From positions 1 to 64,000 of the forward strand of contig NZ_MHXN01000028.1 of the NCBI RefSeq assembly GCF_001824475.1: a stretch of DNA of 64,000 nucleotides, read 5' to 3'. Source of the stretch: Phenylobacterium sp. RIFCSPHIGHO2_01_FULL_69_31 (GTDB lineage: Bacteria; Pseudomonadota; Alphaproteobacteria; Caulobacterales; Caulobacteraceae). The notes under the pieces were generated by a model. That model did no database searches. It saw only the letters and a list, made by a program, of their open reading frames with translations, and was not told where the DNA came from. Every line of letters starts with the position of its first letter. The stretch's first letter is position 1. The translations under genes and the position numbers were made by a program. This document shows positions 7,898 to 15,950 of this stretch, one piece after another.

Positions 7898-8107
7898 ATG
7901 CGGTTGAGGGGAGTCGTAGCGAGGAATCTGCGCCGTCTGCGCCAGGCCAAGGGTCTATCGCAGGAGGAACTCGCCGACCGTGCGGACATCAATCGCAACT
8001 ACGTCGGCCTGCTCGAACGCGAGGAGCACGCCGCCACCGTCGACATGCTGGAGAAGCTGTCGGAGGTTCTGGAGGTCGAGCCGGGGGCATTTTTCGCCCG
8101 CGACTGA
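7898..8107 (+). CDS. Small XRE-family transcriptional regulator
   Basis: 69 residues, almost entirely one HTH_3 domain: RNLRRLRQAKGLSQEELADRADINRNYVGLLEREEHAATVDMLEKLSEVL. Similar small regulators sit at this position in many alphaproteobacterial ICEs and are thought to control the transfer genes. ATG at 7898 gives the usual family length; no strong ribosome site is visible, and the in-frame upstream codons encode an implausible Arg-rich stretch. A palindromic candidate operator lies upstream. Confidence 0.85.
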   Translation: MRLRGVVARNLRRLRQAKGLSQEELADRADINRNYVGLLEREEHAATVDMLEKLSEVLEVEPGAFFARD

Positions 8108-8161
8108 CGCTTCAACTCTTAGGATATGTCGGCCGCGGCGCACGACGCGTAGGGTCAACTC

Positions 8162-8425
8162 ATGACCCAGGCGGAGCTCCGCGAGCGGGCGCCCGAAGGT
8201 GTGCCGCTGACTGCGTATGATCGCGAGATCGCGCCGATCTATCTGCGCCTGCTGGACGCCGACGCCGCCGGGGCCGACTGGCGTGAGGTCTCAAAGATCG
8301 TGCTGGGTGTCGACGCCGCCACCGAACCCAAGCGGGCGGAGGTCATGCATGCGAGCCATCTGGCGCGTGCGCGGTGGCTGCGCGACGGCGGCTACCGCGA
8401 GTTTCTGGGGTCAACCTCAAGCTGA
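8162..8425 (+). CDS. DUF2285-like small protein
   Basis: 87 residues with AYDREIAPIYLRLLDA, DWREVSKIVLGVD and HLARARWLRDGGYREFLG. This resembles the three-helix DUF2285 domain seen at the C-terminus of the next gene, but stands alone. Such proteins sit between the XRE and DUF6499/DUF2285 genes in related elements and probably bind DNA as transfer regulators. ATG at 8162, 54 nt after the XRE stop. Confidence 0.75.
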   Translation: MTQAELRERAPEGVPLTAYDREIAPIYLRLLDADAAGADWREVSKIVLGVDAATEPKRAEVMHASHLARARWLRDGGYREFLGSTSS

Positions 8426-8521
8426 GCTCGCGTTAAGCAACAACTCCGCTTTACGTCCAACCTGCGCGTGTGGATAAATGGTGGGGCTGTGGGGGCGCTT
8501 CCTCTGTATCGGGAGAGCGCC

Positions 8522-9302
8522 TTGAGTGACGAGGACTGGCGTTCAGAAGAACGCTACGCCGGATTGCGCGAGCTTTCCGCGCCGGCCCTCGCCTGGGAAT
8601 TCTTGCGTCGTAACGACGACTACCAGGCCGACTTTCAACGCATCAAAGCCGAGGTGGCCTCCGGAGGGACAGGGCGCGCCGGCGACGCGCGCCTGGCCTT
8701 CTGGGGGCTGAGCTTTCGCCGCGGATCCGGCGCTCGCGGCCCCAGCGCAGCCGGTGTTCTGGCGGCCTGACGCCTATCCCCGGACGGTCGTCCTGACGCC
8801 GGCGCCGGCGGTCGAAGGCGGTCAGCGCAGCATCCGGTTCGAGCCGGAAAGTTGGCCCGGACGGTTCGTCGCGCGCGCCGGTCCCGACGGCGTACATGCG
8901 ATCCTGAAGACGCGGGGCCATGAGCACCGGCTTTGGATGCCCGCCGCCCTGCCGCTCGGCCAGCCGGTCGCCTGCGTCGTCCCGTTCGGCGCGGACGCGG
9001 CCTGCGGAACGGCGGCGGCCTTGCACCTCTGGCGCCACCTGAGCGGCGGCCAGTCTGCGCCTGCCGCACGCCCTGACCGCAAGCTCCAGCGCTTCCAGCA
9101 GAGCCTGCGCGCGCACGACGGGCATCTGGCCGGCGGCAGCTATCGAGAGATCGCCGAGCAGATCTTCGGCGCCTCTCGGGTGGCGGGGGAGAACTGGCGG
9201 ACCTCGCCGTTGCGTGACGCCGTCATCCGTTTGGTGCGCTCCGGGGCCGCCCTGGTCGGCGGCGATTACAAGCGGCTCCTGCGCAGCAAACACGACGACT
9301 AG
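8522..9302 (+). pseudogene. DUF6499-DUF2285 regulator split by a +1 frameshift
   Basis: Two frames together make one family-typical protein. The first (TTG at 8522, gggaga upstream) gives the DUF6499-type start DWRSEERYAGL with LAWEFLRRNDDYQADF, then AFWGLS, and then runs into unrelated codons and a stop at 8770. The second resumes in a different frame as AFAADPALAAPAQPVFWRPD and continues to a complete DUF2285 domain (YREIAEQIFG, LRDAVIRLVRSG, GGDYKRLL) ending at 9302. Removing one T from TTT at 8714-8716 joins them exactly. Either the gene is broken, the base is a sequencing error, or the slip is used; the first two are more likely. Confidence 0.8.
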
Positions 9303-9420
9303 GGGTGGCGGAATCGCCATTCGCAAGTTCGCCATCCCCCCGCGCGCTCGCACTCCGACAAGGTGTCCAGGTCCCCGCTGCGCTCCGCCGCAGCATCCAG
9401 GAGAACCCTTGGAGTGTCCG

Positions 9421-9696
9421 ATGATGGCCGAAGCCACCGCCGCCCTGCCGCCGCGCCTGCTGCGCACCCCCGAAGCCGCCCGCTTCCTCGGCCTGTCCGG
9501 CCGAACGCTTGAGAAGCACCGCACCTACGGCACCGGGCCCACCTACATGAAGATCGGCGGACGCGTCGTCTATTCGGTCGGCGACCTGCAGACCTGGGCC
9601 GCCCGCGGCGTCAAATCCTCCACCGCCGATCCGGGGGTGGATGTCGTCCATCCGGCGCGCCGGGTCACCGACGACCGTAGCTTCGCCGAGCGCTGA
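9421..9696 (+). CDS. AlpA/MerR-like helix-turn-helix protein
   Basis: 91 residues with a DNA-binding domain at about 13-62: LLRTPEAARFLGLSGRTLEKHRTYGTGPTYMKIGGRVVY and DLQTWAARG. This excisionase/AlpA-like fold is common in mobile-element regulators. ATG at 9421 has TTGGAG 5-9 nt upstream. It precedes DUF2840 by 11 nt. The upstream gap (9303-9420) carries TCGCCAT/TCGCAAGT/TCGCCAT repeats at 9314-9335 that could be its target or that of another element regulator. Confidence 0.85.
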   Translation: MMAEATAALPPRLLRTPEAARFLGLSGRTLEKHRTYGTGPTYMKIGGRVVYSVGDLQTWAARGVKSSTADPGVDVVHPARRVTDDRSFAER

Positions 9697-9707
9697 GGGC
9701 GTTTGCC

Positions 9708-10214
9708 ATGCTCTCTGCGCTGACCTCCGCCAGCGCCCCGCCAGCGCTGGATCACGCCCTGACCTGGGTGGAGCTGGTCTGGTACGAGAAGCGGATCGAG
9801 CGCTGGATCCGCTTCGGCCAGGTGCGCGAGGAGCGCATCCTCGACCGCCGCCGGCGCCTCGTCGGCTTCGCACCCGGCGACGTCTTCGCCTTTGTCCGCT
9901 GGCAGGCCAACGAGCGCGGCACGGTCAGCTCGAGGCTCGACATCCTGCAAGCCGTTGACCCTGGCGGGCCCTGCTCCACGGTCGCCGGCGTGACGCCGGG
10001 TGGCGAGCTGCTGCTGCGCCTGTCCGGCTGGCCGACCGTGCAAAAGGCGCTGGCCGCCATCGACGCCGTCGAACAGGTGGGCGTCGCACCGACGGCCGCG
10101 GCGCCGGACTACTGGCGGCAGGTGCACAATCGCCTCAAGGCGCGGGCGGCGCCCGAGCCTTACACACTCGCGCGGCATCGGGCCTGGCGGCTGCGTAACG
10201 CGGTGGACGCCTGA
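9708..10214 (+). CDS. DUF2840 domain-containing protein
   Basis: 168 residues matching DUF2840 along the full length: HALTWVELVWYEKRIERWIRFG, GDVFAFVRWQANERGTVSSRLDI, PGGELLLRLSGWPTVQKAL. The family is confined to conjugative elements and always sits next to the TraF peptidase; its function is unknown. It is soluble. The stop overlaps the traF start (TGATG at 10212-10216), so the two are translationally coupled, which suggests a shared role in mating-pair formation. Confidence 0.88.
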   Translation: MLSALTSASAPPALDHALTWVELVWYEKRIERWIRFGQVREERILDRRRRLVGFAPGDVFAFVRWQANERGTVSSRLDILQAVDPGGPCSTVAGVTPGGELLLRLSGWPTVQKALAAIDAVEQVGVAPTAAAPDYWRQVHNRLKARAAPEPYTLARHRAWRLRNAVDA

Positions 10215-10735
10215 TGCACCGCCGCGCCGCCCTCGCGTGGACCCTGCTCGGGGTGCTCGCCCTTGGCGTCCCGGTGGCGGCTCCGCTCGCGCCGCAGCTG
10301 GTGTGGAACGCCACGGCCAGCGCGCCGGAAGGGCTCTATCGCCTGCACGCGGATCGTCCGCCCGCGGTCGGCGACTGGGCGGCCCTGCGGGCGCCCCAGC
10401 CGCTCGCCGGGTGGCTGGACCGTCGCGGCTACCTGCCGGGCGGCGTGCTGCTGATCAAGAAGGTCGCGGCGCGCGCGCCGAGCCGGGTCTGCCGCCAGGG
10501 GGACGCGATCACGGTGGACGGACGGCTCGTGGGGCACGCTGAACCTCGCGACCGGGCAGGGCGAGCGCTGCCGATTTGGCGCGGCTGCTTCGTCCTCGCC
10601 GAGCACGACCTCTTCCTGCTCAACCCCGCCGCTGGCTCGCTCGACAGCCGCTACTTCGGCGCCCTGGAGGACGCCGCCGTAGTCGGCCGGGCCGAGCCTC
10701 TTTGGCTCATCCAGGATCCGCCACATGGCCGCTGA
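10214..10735 (+). CDS. traF: TraF-type S26 signal peptidase
   Basis: 173 residues. One N-terminal membrane segment (about 5-27) precedes a periplasmic S26 domain with catalytic Ser36 in ASAPEGLY and Lys82 or Lys83 in LLIKKVAA; two Cys (CRQG and RGCF) could form a disulfide. In RP4, TraF processes and cyclises the TrbC pilin; the TrbC homologue is at 17596. Both catalytic residues are present. The downstream gap holds an 18-bp palindrome, so the next gene probably has its own control. Confidence 0.9.
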   Translation: MHRRAALAWTLLGVLALGVPVAAPLAPQLVWNATASAPEGLYRLHADRPPAVGDWAALRAPQPLAGWLDRRGYLPGGVLLIKKVAARAPSRVCRQGDAITVDGRLVGHAEPRDRAGRALPIWRGCFVLAEHDLFLLNPAAGSLDSRYFGALEDAAVVGRAEPLWLIQDPPHGR

Positions 10736-10889
10736 ACGCCAAGCAAGCCCTGCTCCTTTGTTCGATCGAACAAACGACGGCCGCTCCTTCGTCCCGACCA
10801 GCTTCCGCAGGGCCGCCGGGCGGAGCGGCGGTCCAGGGCGGCCGGCAGGCCGGCGCGCCAGCGCCTTGCCCTGGACGGCCGGGAGCACG
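10736..10889. promoter_or_regulatory. Regulatory gap: 18-bp palindrome plus compound hairpin
   Basis: TTTGTTCGATCGAACAAA at 10757-10774 is a perfect 18-bp palindrome. It is followed by a 9-bp inverted repeat (10831-10839 with 10868-10876) enclosing GCCGGC-AG-GCCGGC (10841-10854). These sites argue that the stretch is not the N-terminus of the transglycosylase, although the frame is open. The palindrome is a candidate operator for an element regulator. Confidence 0.65.
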
Positions 10890-11555
10890 GTGGCACGCTG
10901 GCGGCTGATAGGGACGAGCGCGCTTTGGCTGGCGGTGCTCCCCTCGGCGGAGGCCGCCGCCCAGTCACCCCCGCCGCGCATCGAGGTCGGCGGCGCGATC
11001 GCCGAGGCGGCGCAGCGCTTCGGCCTTCCGGAGGCCTGGATCCGGGCGGTGATGCGCGTGGAAAGCGCCTTCCAGCCGCGCGCCGTGAGCCATGCCGGCG
11101 CCATGGGGCTGATGCAGGTGATGCCGCAGACCTATGCGGAATTGCGCGGCCGCTACGGCCTCGGCGCCGATCCCTTCCACCCGCGCGACAACATCCTCGC
11201 CGGGGCGGCCTACCTGCGGGAGATGTACGACCGCTTCGGCGCGCGCGGCTTCCTGGCCGCCTACAATGCGGGGCCCGCGCGCTACCAGCAGCACCTGATC
11301 GAGGGCCGGCCGCTCCCGCTGGAGACGCGGGCCTACGTCGCCAAGCTCACGCCGGCCGTCGGTGGCGCAGAGGTTTCCCCCGCGCAGGCGGCGGTCCTTC
11401 CGCCCGCCGCGGCGCCGCGGCCGACGCTCTTCGTCGCCGTCAGCACACGCCAGGCAACAGCGGTCGGGACCGCTTCGCCTGAGCCTCCGGCGCTGTTCAG
11501 CCCGGCGCAGTCTCCGATCTTCGCGGCGCTGACACCGCGTGGGGAGGGTCGCTGA
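10890..11555 (+). CDS. Conjugal-transfer lytic transglycosylase (SLT domain)
   Basis: 221 residues: signal peptide (MARWRLIGTSALWLAVLP, cleavage near AEAAAQ), then an SLT domain with catalytic Glu58 in VMRVESAF, AMGLMQVMPQTY, and FLAAYNAGPARY. It opens peptidoglycan locally so that the mating channel can cross the envelope, like VirB1/TrbN. GTG at 10890 with GGGAG 5 nt upstream gives a clean signal peptide; an ATG at 10725 in the same frame would add 55 odd residues and run through the palindromes. The C-terminal 70 residues are Ala/Pro-rich. Confidence 0.88.
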   Translation: MARWRLIGTSALWLAVLPSAEAAAQSPPPRIEVGGAIAEAAQRFGLPEAWIRAVMRVESAFQPRAVSHAGAMGLMQVMPQTYAELRGRYGLGADPFHPRDNILAGAAYLREMYDRFGARGFLAAYNAGPARYQQHLIEGRPLPLETRAYVAKLTPAVGGAEVSPAQAAVLPPAAAPRPTLFVAVSTRQATAVGTASPEPPALFSPAQSPIFAALTPRGEGR

Positions 11556-11790
11556 TGGCCGCCCGCCCGCATCGCAAGTTCTCGCAGGTTGTCGCAGGTT
11601 CGGCGGCGGGCCCCCGATGGATGGATCGATGGCAGGATAAAAGCCGCGAGGTGCGGGCGCGGTCGGAGGGGGTAAAGCACAGCAACTTCAACGGCCTCGC
11701 GCGAGGTGCGCAAGTTGGGCCTAGGCTGCGGTTTGCGCCAAGTGCTTGTCGCTTCTCACGAAATCGCACCTCGTGCGGCGGGACGCGTCC
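11556..11790. other. oriT: Candidate origin of transfer (oriT)
   Basis: Gene-free stretch directly upstream of the relaxase. The minus strand reads TATCCTGCC (plus 11631-11639), matching the nic consensus YATCCTG|Y of IncP and Ti-type (MOBP) origins; cleavage would fall between minus-strand bases 11633 and 11632. To the left are three tandem copies of TCGCARGTT in 10-bp phase (11572, 11582, 11592), suited to a relaxosome accessory protein. Another GCGCAAGTT lies at 11708. Position, nic match and iteron phasing together make the call. Confidence 0.7.
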
Positions 11791-13509
11791 ATGACCGAGG
11801 ACGACTTCCAACTGCGCGTCGGGCGCATCCGCTCGCGGCCATCTGGCGGCGCCCGGACCTTCGTGGGCCAGGCGCTCGCGGCGGCCGAACGGGCGGGCGG
11901 GCTGGCGCACCGCGCCACCGCGCGGACAGGCGCGTTCGGGCGCGGCCGGGCGGCGAGCCTGGCGGCGCACCGATCCGCGGCTCGGAGCCGCGGCGCCGTC
12001 GTCAAGGCGAGGGTGGTGCGGCAGGGCGGCGGCCGGGCGCCGCTCGCCACCCACCTCAACTACCTGCAGCGGGAAGGCGTCACCCAGGACGGCGCCCACG
12101 GCCGGCTGTTCGATGCCGACACAGACGCGGCGGACGCGCGCGGCTTCGCCCAGCGCTGCGAGGGCGACCGCCACCACTTCCGCTTCATCGTCTCGCCGGA
12201 CGACGCCGAGCAGCTGTCGGACCTGAAGGCCTTCACGCGCGATCTGATGGAGCAGGCGCAGGCCGATCTCGGAACCCGCCTCGACTGGGTGGCGGTGGAC
12301 CACTGGAACACCGGACACCCACATCTGCATGTGATCGTCCGCGGCCGCACCGACGAGGGCGCGGACCTGGTGATTTCACCCGACTACATCCGCGAGGGGT
12401 TGCGGGCCCGCGCCGGTCATCTGGTCACCTTGGAGCTCGGGCCGCGCACGGACGCGGAGCTGCGCCGGCGCATGGACCTTCAGATCGGCGCGGATCGCTG
12501 GACGAGCCTGGACCGGGGCTTCGCCCGGCTGGCCGACGAACAGGGCGTCGTGGACCTGCGCCGGGGCGCCGGCGCGCGTCCGGACGACCTCCATCAGGCC
12601 CGCGTCGCGCGGTTGCGCAAGCTCAAGGGACTCGGTGTCGCCGATGAACTGTCGCCGGGGCGCTGGCGCCTGGCGCCGGATGCCGAAGCGGCCCTGCGCG
12701 CGTTGGGTCAGCGGCAAGATGTGATCGCCCGCATGCACCGGGCGCTCGCCGATCAGGCCGTGGAGCGGGACCCGGCGCGGTTCGTGGTCGATGGCGGACC
12801 GCCGGAGGGGTTGCTCGGGCGGCTCGCCGGGCGCGGCCTGGACGATGAACTGCGCGGCAGCGGCTACGCGATCCTGGAAGGTCTCGACGGCCGCACCCAC
12901 CACGTCCGGCTGGCCGACCTGGATGACGCCAGCGACGCCGCCTTGGGCAGCCTTGTCGAAGTGCGCCGCCGGGCGTGGGAAGGCCGGCGCAGCCGGTTGG
13001 TCCTGCAGGTCCGCTCCGACCTGGGCTTGGCCGAGCAGATCCGCGCCGAGGGCGCCACCTGGCTCGACCGGCAACTGGTCGGGCGCAATGCGGCCGGGCT
13101 CGGCGAAGGCGGCTTCGCGGACGAGGTGCGGGCGGCGCTGAATGCCCGCACGGACCACTTGGCGCAGCAGGGGCTGGCGCAGCGGCGCGGACGGCGCGCC
13201 GTGTTCGCCCGCGATCTCATCGAAACGCTGCGCCAGCGGGAGCTTGCGGCGGCATCGCGGCGGCTCTCCGGCCAGACCGGCCTGGAAGCGCAGGCGGTCG
13301 GGGCCGACGGCGCGGTGGCGGGGACCTACCGGCAGCGCCTGACCCTGGCCTCCGGCCGGTTTGCGATGATCGACAACGGGCTGGGCTTCACCCTCGTGCC
13401 CTGGCGGCCCGATCTCGAACGCCACCTCGGGCGCCACGTCGAGGGCGTGCTTACGCCAGGCGCCGGCGTCGCCTGGTCCTTCAGCCCCAAGCGCGGGCTC
13501 GGCCGATGA
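11791..13509 (+). CDS. VirD2-like relaxase with DUF3363 C-terminal domain
   Basis: 572 residues from ATG at 11791 (MTEDDFQLRVGRIRSR, the usual family start; the frame is open from 11746). The relaxase domain (about 85-230) has a candidate catalytic Tyr in HLNYLQREG and a metal-binding motif HPHLHVIVRGR; RFIVSP lies between. The DUF3363 part fills the C-terminal half. It nicks oriT, stays attached to the 5' end and leads the strand to TraG. The candidate oriT is immediately upstream, the usual arrangement. Confidence 0.9.
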   Translation: MTEDDFQLRVGRIRSRPSGGARTFVGQALAAAERAGGLAHRATARTGAFGRGRAASLAAHRSAARSRGAVVKARVVRQGGGRAPLATHLNYLQREGVTQDGAHGRLFDADTDAADARGFAQRCEGDRHHFRFIVSPDDAEQLSDLKAFTRDLMEQAQADLGTRLDWVAVDHWNTGHPHLHVIVRGRTDEGADLVISPDYIREGLRARAGHLVTLELGPRTDAELRRRMDLQIGADRWTSLDRGFARLADEQGVVDLRRGAGARPDDLHQARVARLRKLKGLGVADELSPGRWRLAPDAEAALRALGQRQDVIARMHRALADQAVERDPARFVVDGGPPEGLLGRLAGRGLDDELRGSGYAILEGLDGRTHHVRLADLDDASDAALGSLVEVRRRAWEGRRSRLVLQVRSDLGLAEQIRAEGATWLDRQLVGRNAAGLGEGGFADEVRAALNARTDHLAQQGLAQRRGRRAVFARDLIETLRQRELAAASRRLSGQTGLEAQAVGADGAVAGTYRQRLTLASGRFAMIDNGLGFTLVPWRPDLERHLGRHVEGVLTPGAGVAWSFSPKRGLGR

Positions 13510-13522
13510 GGAGGACGCGGCC

Positions 13523-15499
13523 ATGAACGGCACGAAGGTGATGTGGGGCCAGCTTGCGGCGGTGTTCGCCATTGCGTTGGCCGGCGTCTGGGCGGCGACG
13601 CAATGGACGGCCTGGCGGCTGGCGTTTCAGCCGGAGCTCGGACGGCCCTGGTTCGAGCTTGTCGGTTGGCCGGTCTATCCGCCGCCGGCCTTCTTCTGGT
13701 GGTGGTTCGCCTTCGACGCCTACGCCCCGAAGATCTTCCTCGAAGGCGCGATGATTGCGGTGACCGGCGGCGGGGCCGCCATTGTCGTCGCCCTAGCCCT
13801 GTCCATCTGGCGGGCGCGGGAGTCACGTTCGGTGACCACCTACGGCTCCGCCCGCTGGGCCAAGCCTCGCGAGGTGGCGGCCGCGGGTTTGCTCGGCGAG
13901 GACGGCGTGGTCCTGGGCCAGCTCGACGGCGCCTACCTGCGCCACGACGGTCCAGAGCACGTGCTCTGCTTCGCGCCAACCCGCAGCGGCAAGGGCGTGG
14001 GCCTGGTGGTCCCTTCGCTGCTCACTTGGCCAGGGTCGGTGATCGTCCACGACATCAAGGGCGAGAACTGGCAGCTGACCTCGGCCTGCCGCGGGCGGGT
14101 CGGGCGGGTGCTGCTGTTCGATCCCACGAACCCCGAGAGCGCCGCCTACAATCCGCTGCTGGAGGTCCGGCGCGGCGACGCCGAGGTTCGCGATGTTCAG
14201 AACGTCGCCGACATCCTGGTGGACCCGGAAGGGGCGCTGGAGCGGCGCTCCCACTGGGAGAAGACCAGCCACAGCCTGCTGGTCGGGGCGATCCTGCACG
14301 TGCTCTACGCCGGTCCCGACAAGACCCTGGCGGGTGTCGCCGAGTTCCTGTCCGACCCGCGCCGGCCGATCGAGGCGACGCTTCGGGCGATGATGGCGAC
14401 CCCGCACCTGGGCGACCGGCCGCATCCGGTCGTCGCGTCCGCCGCCCGGGAGCTGCTGAACAAGAGCGAGAACGAGCGCTCCGGCGTGCTCTCCACCGCC
14501 ATGTCGTTCCTCGGCCTCTACCGGGATCCCGTGGTGGCCAAGGTGACCAGCCGCTGCGATTGGCGCATCGCTGACTTGGTCGACGGCGCACGGCCCGTCA
14601 GCCTCTACCTCGTCGTGCCGCCGTCCGACATCAGCCGAACCAAGCCCTTGGTGCGCCTGATCCTCAACCAGATCGGCCGACGTCTCACAGAGGAGTTGAG
14701 CGCGAAGGCGTCGCGGCACCGCGTGCTGCTGATGCTCGACGAGTTCCCGGCGCTTGGACGGCTGGACTTCTTCGAGAGCGCGCTCGCCTTCATGGCCGGC
14801 TACGGCCTGAAGGCCTTCCTGATCGCCCAGTCCCTGAACCAGATCGAGAAGGCCTACGGACCGAACAACGCCATCCTCGACAACTGCCACGTCCGCGTCT
14901 GCTTCGCGACCAATGACGAGCGGACCGCCAAGCGGGTGTCGGATGCGCTGGGCACCGCGACCGAACTGCGGGCGATGAAGAACTACGCCGGACATCGGCT
15001 CTCGCCCTGGCTGGGTCACCTGATGGTCTCCCGCCAGGAGACGGCCCGGCCGCTGCTCACCCCCGGCGAGGTGATGCAGCTGCCGCCGGACGACGAGCTG
15101 GTCCTGGTCTCGGGATCGCCGCCGGTCCGCGCCAACAAGGTTCGCTACTTCGAGGACGCCCGCTTGCGACGGCGGGTTGGCCAGGCCGCAACGTCCAGCC
15201 CGGCGGCATCGCCGCCGGACGACTGGTCGTCTCTCAAGACGATCGCGGCGCCTGCCGCGCCGGTCCGGTCCCCGTCCGCCTTTAGCGAAGGGGATGCGGA
15301 GGAGGGCGGTCTCCGCCGCGAGCCCGAGCCGATGTTCGAGGATGCCGCAGAGCCGCCGCCGCCCGTGCGCGAGTTCGGCTTCTTCGAAGACGAGCCGGAC
15401 GATGACGGCGAGGGCGCGGAGCAGGCGGCCTTGCAGACCCGCTTTCGCCGAGTCGCGCGCCAGGCCGCCCTCGATCCGGACGATGGACTGGAGCTCTGA
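13523..15499 (+). CDS. traG: TraG/VirD4 type IV coupling protein
   Basis: 658 residues. Membrane segments at about 10-30, 50-70 and 75-95, then a cytoplasmic ATPase: Walker A APTRSGKGVG (about 152-161), Walker B LLMLDEFPALG (about 402-412), and AQSLNQIEKAYGPNNAILDNC. It links the relaxosome to the trb channel and powers DNA transfer. The C-terminal 100 residues are acidic and Pro-rich. ATG at 13523 is 13 nt after the relaxase stop, and the CopG gene follows after 2 nt, so the three likely form one transcript. Confidence 0.93.
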   Translation: MNGTKVMWGQLAAVFAIALAGVWAATQWTAWRLAFQPELGRPWFELVGWPVYPPPAFFWWWFAFDAYAPKIFLEGAMIAVTGGGAAIVVALALSIWRARESRSVTTYGSARWAKPREVAAAGLLGEDGVVLGQLDGAYLRHDGPEHVLCFAPTRSGKGVGLVVPSLLTWPGSVIVHDIKGENWQLTSACRGRVGRVLLFDPTNPESAAYNPLLEVRRGDAEVRDVQNVADILVDPEGALERRSHWEKTSHSLLVGAILHVLYAGPDKTLAGVAEFLSDPRRPIEATLRAMMATPHLGDRPHPVVASAARELLNKSENERSGVLSTAMSFLGLYRDPVVAKVTSRCDWRIADLVDGARPVSLYLVVPPSDISRTKPLVRLILNQIGRRLTEELSAKASRHRVLLMLDEFPALGRLDFFESALAFMAGYGLKAFLIAQSLNQIEKAYGPNNAILDNCHVRVCFATNDERTAKRVSDALGTATELRAMKNYAGHRLSPWLGHLMVSRQETARPLLTPGEVMQLPPDDELVLVSGSPPVRANKVRYFEDARLRRRVGQAATSSPAASPPDDWSSLKTIAAPAAPVRSPSAFSEGDAEEGGLRREPEPMFEDAAEPPPPVREFGFFEDEPDDDGEGAEQAALQTRFRRVARQAALDPDDGLEL

Positions 15500-15501
15500 C
15501 G

Positions 15502-15915
15502 ATGCAGAAGGCGAGACTGTCGGTCTATCTGGAGCCTGACACCTTGAAGGCCTTGGAAGCGCTCGCCGACCGACGAGGTAAGTCCAAGTCGCTGGTCGCG
15601 GAGGCGGCCATCGCTTCCTTCGTCTCTCCGGATGCGTCGGAGCGCCAGGAAGCGGCGATCACGCGGCGGCTCGACCAGCAGAACCGGGCCACGGAGCGGC
15701 TCGAACGCAATCTCGGCATCTCGATCGAGATGATGGCGCTGTTCGTGCGTTTCTGGCTCACCACCACGCCCGCCGTACCGGAGGCGGCGCAGGCCGCGGC
15801 CCAGGCCAAGGGCAAGGAGCGCTACGAGGGATTTGTCGAGGCGCTGGGCCGCCGGCTCGCGCGAGGCGTCAGCTTCACCCGCGAGATCTCCGAGGAGCGG
15901 ACTGCGCCCGACTGA
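15502..15915 (+). CDS. CopG-type ribbon-helix-helix protein
   Basis: 137 residues. The N-terminal RHH domain (KARLSVYLEPDTLKALEALADRRGKSKSLVAEAAIASF) is followed by a C-terminal helical part including one hydrophobic helix (MMALFVRFWLTTTPAV). Proteins of this type always follow traG in such elements and may be DNA-binding relaxosome accessories, which would fit the phased repeats at the candidate oriT. Starts 2 nt after traG. The hydrophobic C-terminal helix is unusual for a pure repressor and hints at contact with the coupling protein or membrane. Confidence 0.83.
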   Translation: MQKARLSVYLEPDTLKALEALADRRGKSKSLVAEAAIASFVSPDASERQEAAITRRLDQQNRATERLERNLGISIEMMALFVRFWLTTTPAVPEAAQAAAQAKGKERYEGFVEALGRRLARGVSFTREISEERTAPD

Positions 15916-15950
15916 AGATCAAGCGATGCTGTGCTCGGAGGTGATTCGAG

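Noticed and set aside
10725-10889. A 55-residue N-terminal extension of the lytic transglycosylase
   Set aside because: It would place palindromes inside the gene and bury a good signal peptide; GTG at 10890 has its own ribosome site.
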